DNA of 34,596 bases from Bacteroidota bacterium (GTDB lineage: Bacteria > Bacteroidota > Bacteroidia > Chitinophagales > Chitinophagaceae): the NCBI GenBank assembly GCA_013288745.1, contig JABDBG010000023.1, forward strand, positions 1-34,596. The letters run 5' to 3'. This document shows, one piece after another, positions 10,026-18,769 of this stretch (within the stretch, counting starts at the first letter, position 1; each line of letters starts with the position of its first letter). The position numbers and the translations under genes are program-made. The notes below the pieces were generated by a model, which saw only the letters and a program-made list of their open reading frames with translations, made no database searches and was not told the DNA's origin.

Positions 10026-10835
10026 ATGATAGAGTTTAAGCATATAAAGAAAAGTTTCGGCGATAATTTGGTTTTGAATGATGTGAGCCATGTGATGGAG
10101 AACGGCAAAGCCAATCTGATCATCGGTACCAGCGGTAGTGGTAAGACTGTTTTGCAAAAATGTTTAGTTGGCTTATTTGAACCCGACAGCGGAGAAATTC
10201 TTTATGACGGAATAAGCTTTACCGTTATGACCGAAGATGACCGTAAAACATTACGCCAGCAGATCGGAATGTTATTTCAAAACTCCGCTTTGTTTGATAG
10301 TATGACAGTGGAACAGAATATCATGTTCCCTTTAGATATGTTCACCAAAAAGAATCATTCAGAAAAACTTAAGCGTGTTAACGAAGTATTGGAGAGAGTT
10401 AACTTGAAAGACGTTAATAAAAAATTCCCAGCAGAGATCAGCGGTGGTATGAAAAAACGTGTAGGTATTGCGCGCGCCATTGTATTGAATCCTAAATATT
10501 TATTTTGCGATGAACCCAACTCCGGACTAGATCCTCAGACTTCCATGGTGATCGATAAATTGATCTACGATATCACTAAAGAATTCAATATTACTACAGT
10601 AATCAATACGCATGATATGAATAGCGTAATGGAAATTGGCGAAAATATCTTGTACATGTACCAGGGTAAAAAAGAATGGAGTGGTACGAATAAGGATATC
10701 ATTTTCAGTAAAAATGAGCGCTTGAATAACTTCATCTTTGCATCTGAATTCTTGAAAGATGCTAAGGATATGCGTATGTTGGAAGCTAAGGGTAAGATCG
10801 ACAATGGTCGCAATATGGATGATCTGCTTAAGTAG
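10026..10835 (+). CDS. mlaF: MlaF-type ABC transporter ATPase
   Basis: The 269-residue ATPase partner of the preceding permease has every nucleotide-binding motif. These are Walker A GTSGSGKT near residue 34, a Q-loop in MLFQNS, signature ISGGMKKR, Walker B YLFCDEP and the switch histidine in NTHDMNS. GMKKR following the signature is typical of MlaF/Ttg2A proteins. It powers lipid transport with the permease at 9272. About 30 charged residues extend past the core ATPase domain and could contact a partner. Downstream, 223 bases separate it from sucD; T-rich runs just after the stop are not preceded by a good hairpin. Confidence 0.93.
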   Translation: MIEFKHIKKSFGDNLVLNDVSHVMENGKANLIIGTSGSGKTVLQKCLVGLFEPDSGEILYDGISFTVMTEDDRKTLRQQIGMLFQNSALFDSMTVEQNIMFPLDMFTKKNHSEKLKRVNEVLERVNLKDVNKKFPAEISGGMKKRVGIARAIVLNPKYLFCDEPNSGLDPQTSMVIDKLIYDITKEFNITTVINTHDMNSVMEIGENILYMYQGKKEWSGTNKDIIFSKNERLNNFIFASEFLKDAKDMRMLEAKGKIDNGRNMDDLLK

Positions 10836-11008
10836 TTTTTTTTCTTATTCTTTTTTGTTTTGCCTCAAACCGGCAGGCTTCGTAACGCGGAAAAAGAGTG
10901 TTTTCAAATATTTGCCGTTTGTGTTTTCTTTTCTAACTTCTATATTCTAGCTTCAATCTTCTGTTTGTATCCCAAAATATTCTATTCGTTCAATAGGCAT
11001 ATGTACCC

Positions 11009-11016
11009 TATATTTG
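11009..11016 (+). promoter_or_regulatory. candidate -7 promoter element for sucD
   Basis: TATATTTG is a full match to TAnnTTTG, 42 bases before the sucD ATG, inside the 223-base gap after the Mla genes. The leader would be about 35-40 AT-rich bases. Confidence 0.55.
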
Positions 11017-11058
11017 CAACTGATTTTTAATTCTTCATTTTTAATTATTAATTAAAAC

Positions 11059-11937
11059 ATGTCAGTTCTCGTTAATAAAGATTCAAAAATAATTGTACAG
11101 GGTTTTACCGGTACAGAAGGTACGTTCCATGCAACCCAAATGCTTGAATACGGTACTAAAGTAGTTGGTGGTGTTACGCCGAATAAAGGTGGTACACTTC
11201 ATTTAGAAAAGCCTGTTTTTAATACAGTAGCAGATGCCGTAAAAACAACGGGGGCTAACGTAAGCATCATTTTTGTACCGCCGGCTTTTGCCGCAGATGC
11301 CATTATGGAAGCTGCTGAAGCTGGTATCGCTTTAGTTGTTTGTATCACGGAAGGTATTCCCGTACAGGATATGGTGAAGGTTAAAAATTATTTAATAAGT
11401 ACTAATACACGTTTGATCGGGCCAAATTGCCCCGGCGTAATTACTGCCGGTGAATGCAAAGTTGGTATCATGCCCGGCTTTATCTTCAAGACTGGAAAAG
11501 TTGGTATCGTATCTAAATCAGGAACATTAACGTATGAAGCTGCTGACCAGATCGCGAAAGCCGGTTTGGGTATTTCAACAGCTATCGGGATCGGCGGAGA
11601 TCCTATTATCGGAACCACTACTAAACAAGCGGTAGAATTATTAATGAACGATCCTGAAACAGAAGCGATCGTAATGATCGGTGAAATTGGTGGTGGTATG
11701 GAAGCAGAAGCTGCTAACTACATCAAATCAACCGGCAATAAAAAACCTGTTGTAGGTTTCATCGCAGGCCAAACAGCGCCTCCGGGACGCCGTATGGGAC
11801 ACGCTGGCGCTATCGTTGGCGGAGAAGATGATACTGCAGTTGCAAAAATGAAGATCATGGCCGCATGCGGTATTCATGTAGTAGCTAGTCCTGCTGATAT
11901 TGGCAAGACAATGGCTGAAGCATTGAAGAAAAAATAA
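11059..11937 (+). CDS. sucD: succinyl-CoA synthetase alpha subunit
   Basis: At 292 residues this is the usual size for the alpha subunit of succinate-CoA ligase, the TCA-cycle enzyme that makes ATP or GTP from succinyl-CoA. The CoA-binding domain has [11 protein letters not shown] at residues 15-25 and GGVTPNKGG at 37-45. The phosphorylated active-site histidine is H248 in [16 protein letters not shown] at 121-126 and SKSGTLTYE at 152-160 complete the signature segments. The beta subunit (sucC) is not next to it. The gene has its own candidate promoter and a strong terminator, so it looks monocistronic. Confidence 0.97.
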   Translation: MSVLVNKDSKIIVQGFTGTEGTFHATQMLEYGTKVVGGVTPNKGGTLHLEKPVFNTVADAVKTTGANVSIIFVPPAFAADAIMEAAEAGIALVVCITEGIPVQDMVKVKNYLISTNTRLIGPNCPGVITAGECKVGIMPGFIFKTGKVGIVSKSGTLTYEAADQIAKAGLGISTAIGIGGDPIIGTTTKQAVELLMNDPETEAIVMIGEIGGGMEAEAANYIKSTGNKKPVVGFIAGQTAPPGRRMGHAGAIVGGEDDTAVAKMKIMAACGIHVVASPADIGKTMAEALKKK

Positions 11938-11955
11938 TTTAATGTGTTTAATAAT

Positions 11956-11985
11956 AAAGCCTCCGTAATTGGAGGCTTTTATTTT
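11956..11985 (+). terminator. rho-independent terminator of sucD
   Basis: AGCCTCC (11958-11964) pairs with GGAGGCT (11971-11977) over a six-base loop. The stem is preceded by A's and followed by TTTATTTT. It lies 20 bases after the sucD stop. Confidence 0.9.
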
Positions 11986-12071
11986 GGGACAAACGTTTAT
12001 GTTACTATTGAACTCCAGTTTCCGAAATTTCTCGGAACACATGCCAACATTTTGCAAGGATAAAAATTTCG

Positions 12072-12079
12072 TATCTTGT
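12072..12079 (+). promoter_or_regulatory. candidate promoter for the lipoprotein gene at 12102
   Basis: TATCTTGT is a near match to TAnnTTTG. A TTTTG at 12050-12054 sits 17 bases upstream, a workable -33 spacing. The leader would be about 18 bases. Confidence 0.4.
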
Positions 12080-12101
12080 TATTAGTTTAAAAACCAAGGC
12101 C

Positions 12102-12566
12102 ATGAAAATTACATCTTTTACGATTGCAACTATTTTTGTTAGCATCATTGTTATTTCTTCCTGCTCAAAAAAGGATAGTTCCCCTGCTAATAATAACAAG
12201 GATACAACTGTTACAATTCCTGCAATTGTAGGTGAATGGGAAGCAGATTCATCTTCGATCGTGGCTACTGTTGGACCTTTTGAAATATATCGGCAGGATA
12301 CAGTATTTACGCACGGACATTCTATTATTCAAATATTTAACGCAGATAGCACAGGTTTATTGATAGATGATACACAATCGCCTCCTGATACAACCGCCGG
12401 TAATTATTATCTTGCAAACGATACGGTGTATACTCTTGCAAGCGGACAATCAAGCTATATAGCAACCGGCAAGTATACGATCACAGCTAATCATTTAACA
12501 CTCGCGGAATCTGAAGATTCATTAGGTGCCGTTATCACGGGAACACTTTACCTAACCAAGCAATAA
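12102..12566 (+). CDS. putative lipoprotein, possibly lipocalin-like
   Basis: This 154-residue protein has a lipoprotein signal: a hydrophobic start, then VISSC with the lipidated cysteine at residue 21 and a Ser/Lys/Asp/Asn-rich tether. From about residue 44 (VGEWEADSSS) it is made of short beta-type segments ending in GTLYLTKQ. The pattern resembles small lipocalin-like lipoproteins of Bacteroidota, but no motif settles the family. It is a single gene between the sucD terminator and a bidirectional terminator shared with atpA. Function unknown. Confidence 0.7.
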   Translation: MKITSFTIATIFVSIIVISSCSKKDSSPANNNKDTTVTIPAIVGEWEADSSSIVATVGPFEIYRQDTVFTHGHSIIQIFNADSTGLLIDDTQSPPDTTAGNYYLANDTVYTLASGQSSYIATGKYTITANHLTLAESEDSLGAVITGTLYLTKQ

Positions 12567-12584
12567 AAAAATATCATACAATAA

Positions 12585-12613
12585 AAATCCCCGATCAAAT
12601 GACCGGGGATTTC
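12585..12613. terminator. bidirectional terminator between the lipoprotein gene and atpA
   Basis: AAATCCCCG (12585-12593) pairs perfectly with CGGGGATTT (12604-12612) around a ten-base loop. T-rich sequence follows on both strands (TTTCTTTT on plus, TTTTTATTG on minus). It can end both converging transcripts. Confidence 0.9.
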
Positions 12614-12635
12614 TTTTATACAAAGTAAGTATGTT

Positions 12636-14213
12636 CTATTTGTATTGAGGAATTAAACTCTTAGCAAGATCAACCATTTTGTTGATGCCGTCCTGCGGTA
12701 AATTTCCTTTCTTAAATTCAACTAAAACTTCAGGAAGTTTGTTATCCATTTCTGCTAAAAAAGCAGCTTCAAATGCTTTTACATTTTTAACCGCCACATC
12801 TTTAATGATACCTTGTGTACCCAAATAGATAACGGCAACTTGCTTTTCAACCGACATTGGTGAATATTGCAATTGTTTCAACAATTCCACATTTCTTGCT
12901 CCTTTGTCAATTACATTTTTAGTTGCGGCATCAAGGTCACCACCAAACTTACTGAACGCTTCCAATTCTCTGTAAAGCGCCTGGTCCAGTTTTAGTGTAC
13001 CGGCAACTTTCTTCATTGATTTGATCTGCGCATTACCACCAACACGACTAACAGAAATACCTACGTTGATCGCCGGGCGAATACCAGCGTTGAACAAGTT
13101 ACCTTCTAAGAAGATCTGTCCGTCAGTGATAGAAATAACGTTTGTCGGAATGTATGCAGATACGTCACCTGCTTGTGTTTCAATAACAGGCAAGGCTGTT
13201 AATGAACCTCCACCTTTAACTAAATGTTTAATAGATTCAGGAAGATCATTCATTTGTCTTGCGATATCATCTTTAGCGATAACTTTTGCAGCTCTTTCCA
13301 ATAAACGGCTATGCAGATAGAATACATCTCCAGGGTAAGCTTCACGTCCCGGTGGGCGACGCAATAATAAGGAGACTTCACGGTAAGCAACTGCTTGCTT
13401 AGACAAATCATCATAGATAATTAGTGCTGGTCTGCCGGTATCACGGAAAAATTCTCCGATCGCAGCACCCGCAAATGGCGCATAGAATTGCAATGGAGCA
13501 GGATCTGCTGCAGAAGCTGCAACGATCGTTGTATACGCCATTGCACCATTTTCTTCCAACGTTTTCATGATACCTGCAATGGTAGAAGCTTTCTGACCGA
13601 TCGCAACATATATACAGTAAACAGGTTTACCTGCTGCATAAAATTCTTTTTGATTGATGATCGTATCAACGCAGATAGCTGTTTTACCGGTTTGGCGATC
13701 ACCGATAACCAATTCTCTTTGCCCGCGCCCGATCGGGATCATCGCATCAATTGCTTTGATACCTGTTTGTAATGGTTCTTTAACCGGTTCACGGAAAATT
13801 ACCCCCGGTGCTTTACGCTCCAATGGCATTTCGTATAATTCACCTTTTATAGGACCTTTACCATCAATTGGTTCACCTAATGTATTGATAACACGTCCGC
13901 TCATACCTTCACCTACTTTAATAGATGCGATCTTTCCTGTACGTTTTACTTTATCGCCTTCTTTAATGCCGGCGCTGTCACCCATCAATACCACACCTAC
14001 GTTATCTTCTTCAAGGTTCAAAGCGATCGCTTTAATGCCATTGCCAAACTCAACCAATTCACCAGAGCGAACATTGTTTAAGCCATAGATACGGGCAATA
14101 CCATCACCCACTTGCAATACAGTTCCCACTTCTTCAAGGCTTGCGCCCGCGTCGAAGTTGGTTAGCTGTTGACGTAATATCGCGGATATTTCATCTGGTT
14201 TAATGTCTACCAT
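12636..14213 (-). CDS. atpA: ATP synthase F1 alpha subunit
   Basis: The 525-residue alpha subunit forms the catalytic-interface partner of beta in the F1 hexamer. It has Walker A GDRQTGKT at residues 171-178 and IIYDDLSKQ at 265-273 as the Walker B region. R390 in ISVSRVGG is the arginine that reaches the neighbouring beta site. Length and ends are normal. It starts 20 bases after atpH and is the last gene of the cluster: the next element is a terminator and a convergent gene. The gamma subunit gene that often follows alpha is therefore not here. Confidence 0.98.
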   Translation of the reverse strand: MVDIKPDEISAILRQQLTNFDAGASLEEVGTVLQVGDGIARIYGLNNVRSGELVEFGNGIKAIALNLEEDNVGVVLMGDSAGIKEGDKVKRTGKIASIKVGEGMSGRVINTLGEPIDGKGPIKGELYEMPLERKAPGVIFREPVKEPLQTGIKAIDAMIPIGRGQRELVIGDRQTGKTAICVDTIINQKEFYAAGKPVYCIYVAIGQKASTIAGIMKTLEENGAMAYTTIVAASAADPAPLQFYAPFAGAAIGEFFRDTGRPALIIYDDLSKQAVAYREVSLLLRRPPGREAYPGDVFYLHSRLLERAAKVIAKDDIARQMNDLPESIKHLVKGGGSLTALPVIETQAGDVSAYIPTNVISITDGQIFLEGNLFNAGIRPAINVGISVSRVGGNAQIKSMKKVAGTLKLDQALYRELEAFSKFGGDLDAATKNVIDKGARNVELLKQLQYSPMSVEKQVAVIYLGTQGIIKDVAVKNVKAFEAAFLAEMDNKLPEVLVEFKKGNLPQDGINKMVDLAKSLIPQYK

Positions 14214-14233
14214 CTTGTTTTATTTTTATAAAA

Positions 14234-14797
14234 TTATCTTATGTTATGAATGTACTCGTTGTTCAAAAATTCTCTCTTCAATTCGTTCAGGTCCTTCAAC
14301 ACACTTGCATCGATTAATTTTCCACCTGTTTCTAAAATAAATCCGCCGATCAATTCTTCATTCACCGCATTTTCCACTTCTACATTTTTAATGCTCGAAG
14401 CTGCTTTCAATTTAGTTACGATCGAATCCGTAAAAGCTGTATCGACCGGAACAGCGGTTGTGATCTTAACTTTGTGAATATCTTTTATTGTATTGTATTG
14501 ATCAATGAATGCATTGGCAATTTCAGGCAGATCTTGTTCTCTTCCTTTTACTATCAGCAAAGTGATAAAAGCAGAAGTTAATTTTGATACTCTTTCTTTT
14601 GTAATAGATGCTACTATTTTACCTTTTATATCACCTTTGATGATCGGGCTGCGTAATACCGTTACAAAATCAGGATTGCTTTTGCAGATAGCTGTTATGA
14701 ATTTCATATCCGCATACACCGCTTCTAATTGATTTTGTTCAATTGACAAATCAACTATACTTTTTGCGTACCTGCCTGCTAACCTTGGATTGTTCAT
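14234..14797 (-). CDS. atpH: ATP synthase F1 delta subunit (OSCP-like)
   Basis: This 187-residue delta subunit links the top of F1 to the peripheral stalk formed by subunit b. The N-terminal helical domain opens with LAGRYAKSIVDLS. The conserved C-terminal segment GGFILETGGKLIDASVLKDL is at about residues 151-170, followed by a helix ending in LKREF. It is preceded by an 89-base gap holding a long imperfect inverted repeat and followed after 20 bases by atpA. The ATG at 14797 gives a typical N-terminus. Confidence 0.95.
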   Translation of the reverse strand: MNNPRLAGRYAKSIVDLSIEQNQLEAVYADMKFITAICKSNPDFVTVLRSPIIKGDIKGKIVASITKERVSKLTSAFITLLIVKGREQDLPEIANAFIDQYNTIKDIHKVKITTAVPVDTAFTDSIVTKLKAASSIKNVEVENAVNEELIGGFILETGGKLIDASVLKDLNELKREFLNNEYIHNIR

Positions 14798-14815
14798 TTC
14801 TGATTTGATGATGTG

Positions 14816-14882
14816 ATAATTTGGCGATTTGGTGATGTGATCCGATTCAATTCATCATCACATTTTCAAATCTCCAAATGAT
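14816..14882. repeat. long imperfect inverted repeat between atpF and atpH
   Basis: The arms at 14816-14841 and 14857-14882 match at 21 of 26 positions around a 15-base loop. The 5' arm overlaps a direct repeat GATTTG(A/G)TGATGTGAT at 14802-14817 and 14826-14841. No T-tract follows, so termination inside the operon is unlikely. A stable RNA hairpin is expected in the atp transcript. Confidence 0.75.
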
Positions 14883-14886
14883 CAAA

Positions 14887-15381
14887 TTAATTAAGTTTAA
14901 CTTCTTCTGATAATTGCTTGATGTATTTTTCCTGTTCTGTTTTATTGGCTAATTCTCTGCGCAAAACTTTTTCACTTACTTCTACAACTAATTTGCCAAC
15001 CTGGTTTTTTAATTCAGTAACAGCAGCCATTTTTTGTTGGTTGATAGCCGCTTGTGCATCGTTGATGATTTTCGCCGCTTCGATCTTTGCCTGGTCTTTT
15101 GCCTCGCCGATGATCTTATCTTTTGTTTCTTTTGCTTCTTTTAGTAATAAAGCTCTTTCTTCACGCGCCTGTATCAATAATGCTTCATTATCATTTTTCA
15201 ACTGCGCCATTTCCGCATTTACTTTTTCTGCCAAAGCAATAGAATCAGCAATTGATTTTTCTCTTTCATTCAATGAAGATAGAATAGGTGACCATGCAAA
15301 CTTTTTAAGAATGATCAACACTATTATAAAAGACAACATTGTCCAGAAAATAAGGCCAAAATGCGGCAATAGTAAATCCAT
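14887..15381 (-). CDS. atpF: ATP synthase Fo subunit b
   Basis: At 164 residues this is a standard subunit b, the peripheral stalk that holds F1 still against the rotor. One N-terminal membrane helix (about residues 8-26, [20 protein letters not shown]) is followed by a long charged coiled coil to the C-terminus ([20 protein letters not shown] onward), with FAWSPI at the membrane exit as in many b subunits. It lies between atpE (hairpin-containing 108-base gap) and atpH (89-base gap). These spacings are unusually wide for an atp operon. Confidence 0.96.
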   Translation of the reverse strand: MDLLLPHFGLIFWTMLSFIIVLIILKKFAWSPILSSLNEREKSIADSIALAEKVNAEMAQLKNDNEALLIQAREERALLLKEAKETKDKIIGEAKDQAKIEAAKIINDAQAAINQQKMAAVTELKNQVGKLVVEVSEKVLRRELANKTEQEKYIKQLSEEVKLN

Positions 15382-15442
15382 GGTATATATTTTAGATTAG
15401 CTCACGCTAATGGTTAAACGCTTTAAAACAAACAAGTTAAGC

Positions 15443-15481
15443 ATTACTGCATCCTCCGTCCTGTACTTCAGATGCAGTAAT
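15443..15481 (-). ncRNA. intercistronic RNA hairpin after atpE
   Basis: ATTACTGCATC (15443-15453) and GATGCAGTAAT (15471-15481) are an 11-bp perfect inverted repeat with a 17-base loop. In the transcript the hairpin begins about nine bases after the atpE stop. It has no U-tract, so it fits an mRNA-stabilising or processing element better than a terminator. It is not claimed to be an independent RNA gene. Confidence 0.6.
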
Positions 15482-15489
15482 ACTGTAGA

Positions 15490-16876
<1,387 letters not shown>

Positions 16877-16896
16877 TTTATTTCCTAAATTTGCCG

Positions 16897-16904
16897 CAAA
16901 GATA
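16897..16904 (-). promoter_or_regulatory. candidate -7 promoter element of the atp operon
   Basis: The minus strand reads TATCTTTG, a full TAnnTTTG match, 20 bases before the atpB ATG. Transcription would begin about 15 bases before the start codon. Confidence 0.55.
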
Positions 16905-16980
16905 AGCACCGGAGGTCTGAAAACCGAAAAAGTCTAATCTAAAATTGTAAAAAAAGGGAATATTTTGAAATAGAGACTAA

Positions 16981-18768
16981 TTAAACAATATTTACCTGCT
17001 TTTCGAACTGCATTTTGTGTAATTGATGATAAATACCCTTTTCCTGGATCAATTCTTCGTGGGTGCCAATTTCTTTTATTTCGCCTTTTTCAAGCAAAAT
17101 AATCTTATTGGCTTTGCGAATTGTCGATAACCGGTGAGCGATTATTATGGAAGTTCTGCCGGCAATTAATTTATCAATGGCAGATTGTATCAATTGTTCA
17201 CTTTCCGTATCCACAGAAGATGTGGCTTCATCTAAAATTAAAATAGAAGGATCATATAATAAGGCACGTACAAAAGAAAGCAATTGTCTTTGTCCCAATG
17301 ATAAAGTAGCACCTCGCTCCATTACATTATAATCATAACCTCCCGGAAGCCGCATAATAAAATCATGTATGCCAATGAGTTTTGCTGCTGCAATTACCTC
17401 TTCTTTTTTGATGGCACTATTGCGAAGTGTAACATTATCATAAATAGATCCGCTGAATAAAAACACATCCTGTAGTACAACCGCTATTTTGCTGCGCAGA
17501 AAAGAAAGCTCATAGTCTTCAATATTAATATTGTCGATCGTGATACTACCTTTTTGAATGTGGTAAAGGCGATTCAGCAAACTGATGATTGAAGTTTTAC
17601 CACTTCCTGTATTTCCTACAATCGCTAATGTTTCGCCGGAGTTGATCGTAAAGTTGATGTCTTTTAAAACATAATGTTCATCTGTATAAGCAAACCAAAC
17701 GTTTCTAAATTCGACATCACCACCAATTGTCGGTGTTATAACTGTTCCTGTATTTGTTGCGATATCATTATTATCTAAAACCTTAAATACCCTTTCACTA
17801 GCGATCATCCCCATTTGTAAGACATTGAATTTATCTGCCATCACACGAAGGGGACGAAACAATAAATTTAGACAAAGAATAAAAGCCGTAATGGTTCCTG
17901 CTGCGTTGGCATTTTCTTGTCCGCCTGCCCACCAAACTAATAAGCCCAATGATAAAGCCATTACTAATTCTACGATCGGAAAAAAAACAGAATAAGCAAA
18001 GATCGATCTGATATTCGCGTTGCGATGTTCCTCATTGATCTTATTAAATTTATTCAATTCTCTATCTTCTGCAGCAAAGGCCTGCACAATTCCCATACCT
18101 GTTAAATGCTCCTGCACAAAAGCATTCAAATGTGCCACTGCATTTCTTACGCGAATGAAAGATTTATTAACACTCTCTTTAAAGTAATAAGTGGCAATGA
18201 TGAGGCCCGGAAAAGGTGCAAGACATATCAGTGTCAATTTCCAGTCAACAAAAAACATATACGCAACAACGGCAATGATCGATAAAAAGTCTGCAATGAT
18301 CGGTATCAGGCCATCGCTAAAAATATCGTTGATGGATTCTATATCATTGATCGTTCTTGTAGTTAATGTGCCAATAGGTGTTTTATCGAATTGAGATAAG
18401 TTAAGGTCGATCACTCTTTCGTAAGTAGCCACACGCATGTCTTTCACTACATTTTGTCCGAGTGCTGCGGTATAGAAAGTAAAAACAAAACGGCAGACAG
18501 TTTCGATCAATAATAAGCCTAACTGTATAATTGTAATACCGATGATGACTTGTATGGGCCCCTTAAAAATCCAGATATGCGCACCGTCCCTAAATCCTTT
18601 GTTGATCGTAATTTGTATCAGCCATGGCCTGACAGGAGCTATCACCGCCAAAAAGATCGCCAGGAAAATGGACCAGTAAAATTTACTTTTATGGGGTGCA
18701 GCAAAACTAAATACCCTTCGAAGCAAAAAGAAATCAAATATTTTTTTATCCTTAGTCGGTTCACTCAT
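16981..18768 (-). CDS. MsbA-like ABC exporter (fused membrane and ATPase domains)
   Basis: This 595-residue half-transporter has six membrane helices (about residues 30-320) and then an ATPase domain. Walker A is GNTGSGKT at 385-392, the Q-loop Q433 is in VVLQDVF, and the signature reads LSLGQ at 489-493 instead of LSGGQ. Walker B is ILILDE at 509-514 and the switch histidine is H545 in IIAHRLST. Such proteins export lipids, drugs or peptides as dimers. Its start codon is one base after the stop of the secreted caspase-like protein gene, so the pair is probably translationally coupled. The substrate is unknown; lipid A-type, multidrug or peptide export are all open. Confidence 0.92.
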   Translation of the reverse strand: MSEPTKDKKIFDFFLLRRVFSFAAPHKSKFYWSIFLAIFLAVIAPVRPWLIQITINKGFRDGAHIWIFKGPIQVIIGITIIQLGLLLIETVCRFVFTFYTAALGQNVVKDMRVATYERVIDLNLSQFDKTPIGTLTTRTINDIESINDIFSDGLIPIIADFLSIIAVVAYMFFVDWKLTLICLAPFPGLIIATYYFKESVNKSFIRVRNAVAHLNAFVQEHLTGMGIVQAFAAEDRELNKFNKINEEHRNANIRSIFAYSVFFPIVELVMALSLGLLVWWAGGQENANAAGTITAFILCLNLLFRPLRVMADKFNVLQMGMIASERVFKVLDNNDIATNTGTVITPTIGGDVEFRNVWFAYTDEHYVLKDINFTINSGETLAIVGNTGSGKTSIISLLNRLYHIQKGSITIDNINIEDYELSFLRSKIAVVLQDVFLFSGSIYDNVTLRNSAIKKEEVIAAAKLIGIHDFIMRLPGGYDYNVMERGATLSLGQRQLLSFVRALLYDPSILILDEATSSVDTESEQLIQSAIDKLIAGRTSIIIAHRLSTIRKANKIILLEKGEIKEIGTHEELIQEKGIYHQLHKMQFEKQVNIV

Positions 18769-18769
18769 A

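Noticed and set aside
10836-10910. Terminator after mlaF, suggested by T-rich runs.
   Set aside because: No stable GC-rich stem precedes the T-tract; the small GCCT/AGGC pairing lies after it.
13654-14088. 144-codon open frame antisense to atpA.
   Set aside because: It lies entirely within conserved atpA sequence on the other strand and has no family-like features; it is a coding shadow.
14802-14882. CRISPR-like repeats between atpF and atpH.
   Set aside because: There are only two direct units with an eight-base spacer and an inverted copy, and no cas genes.
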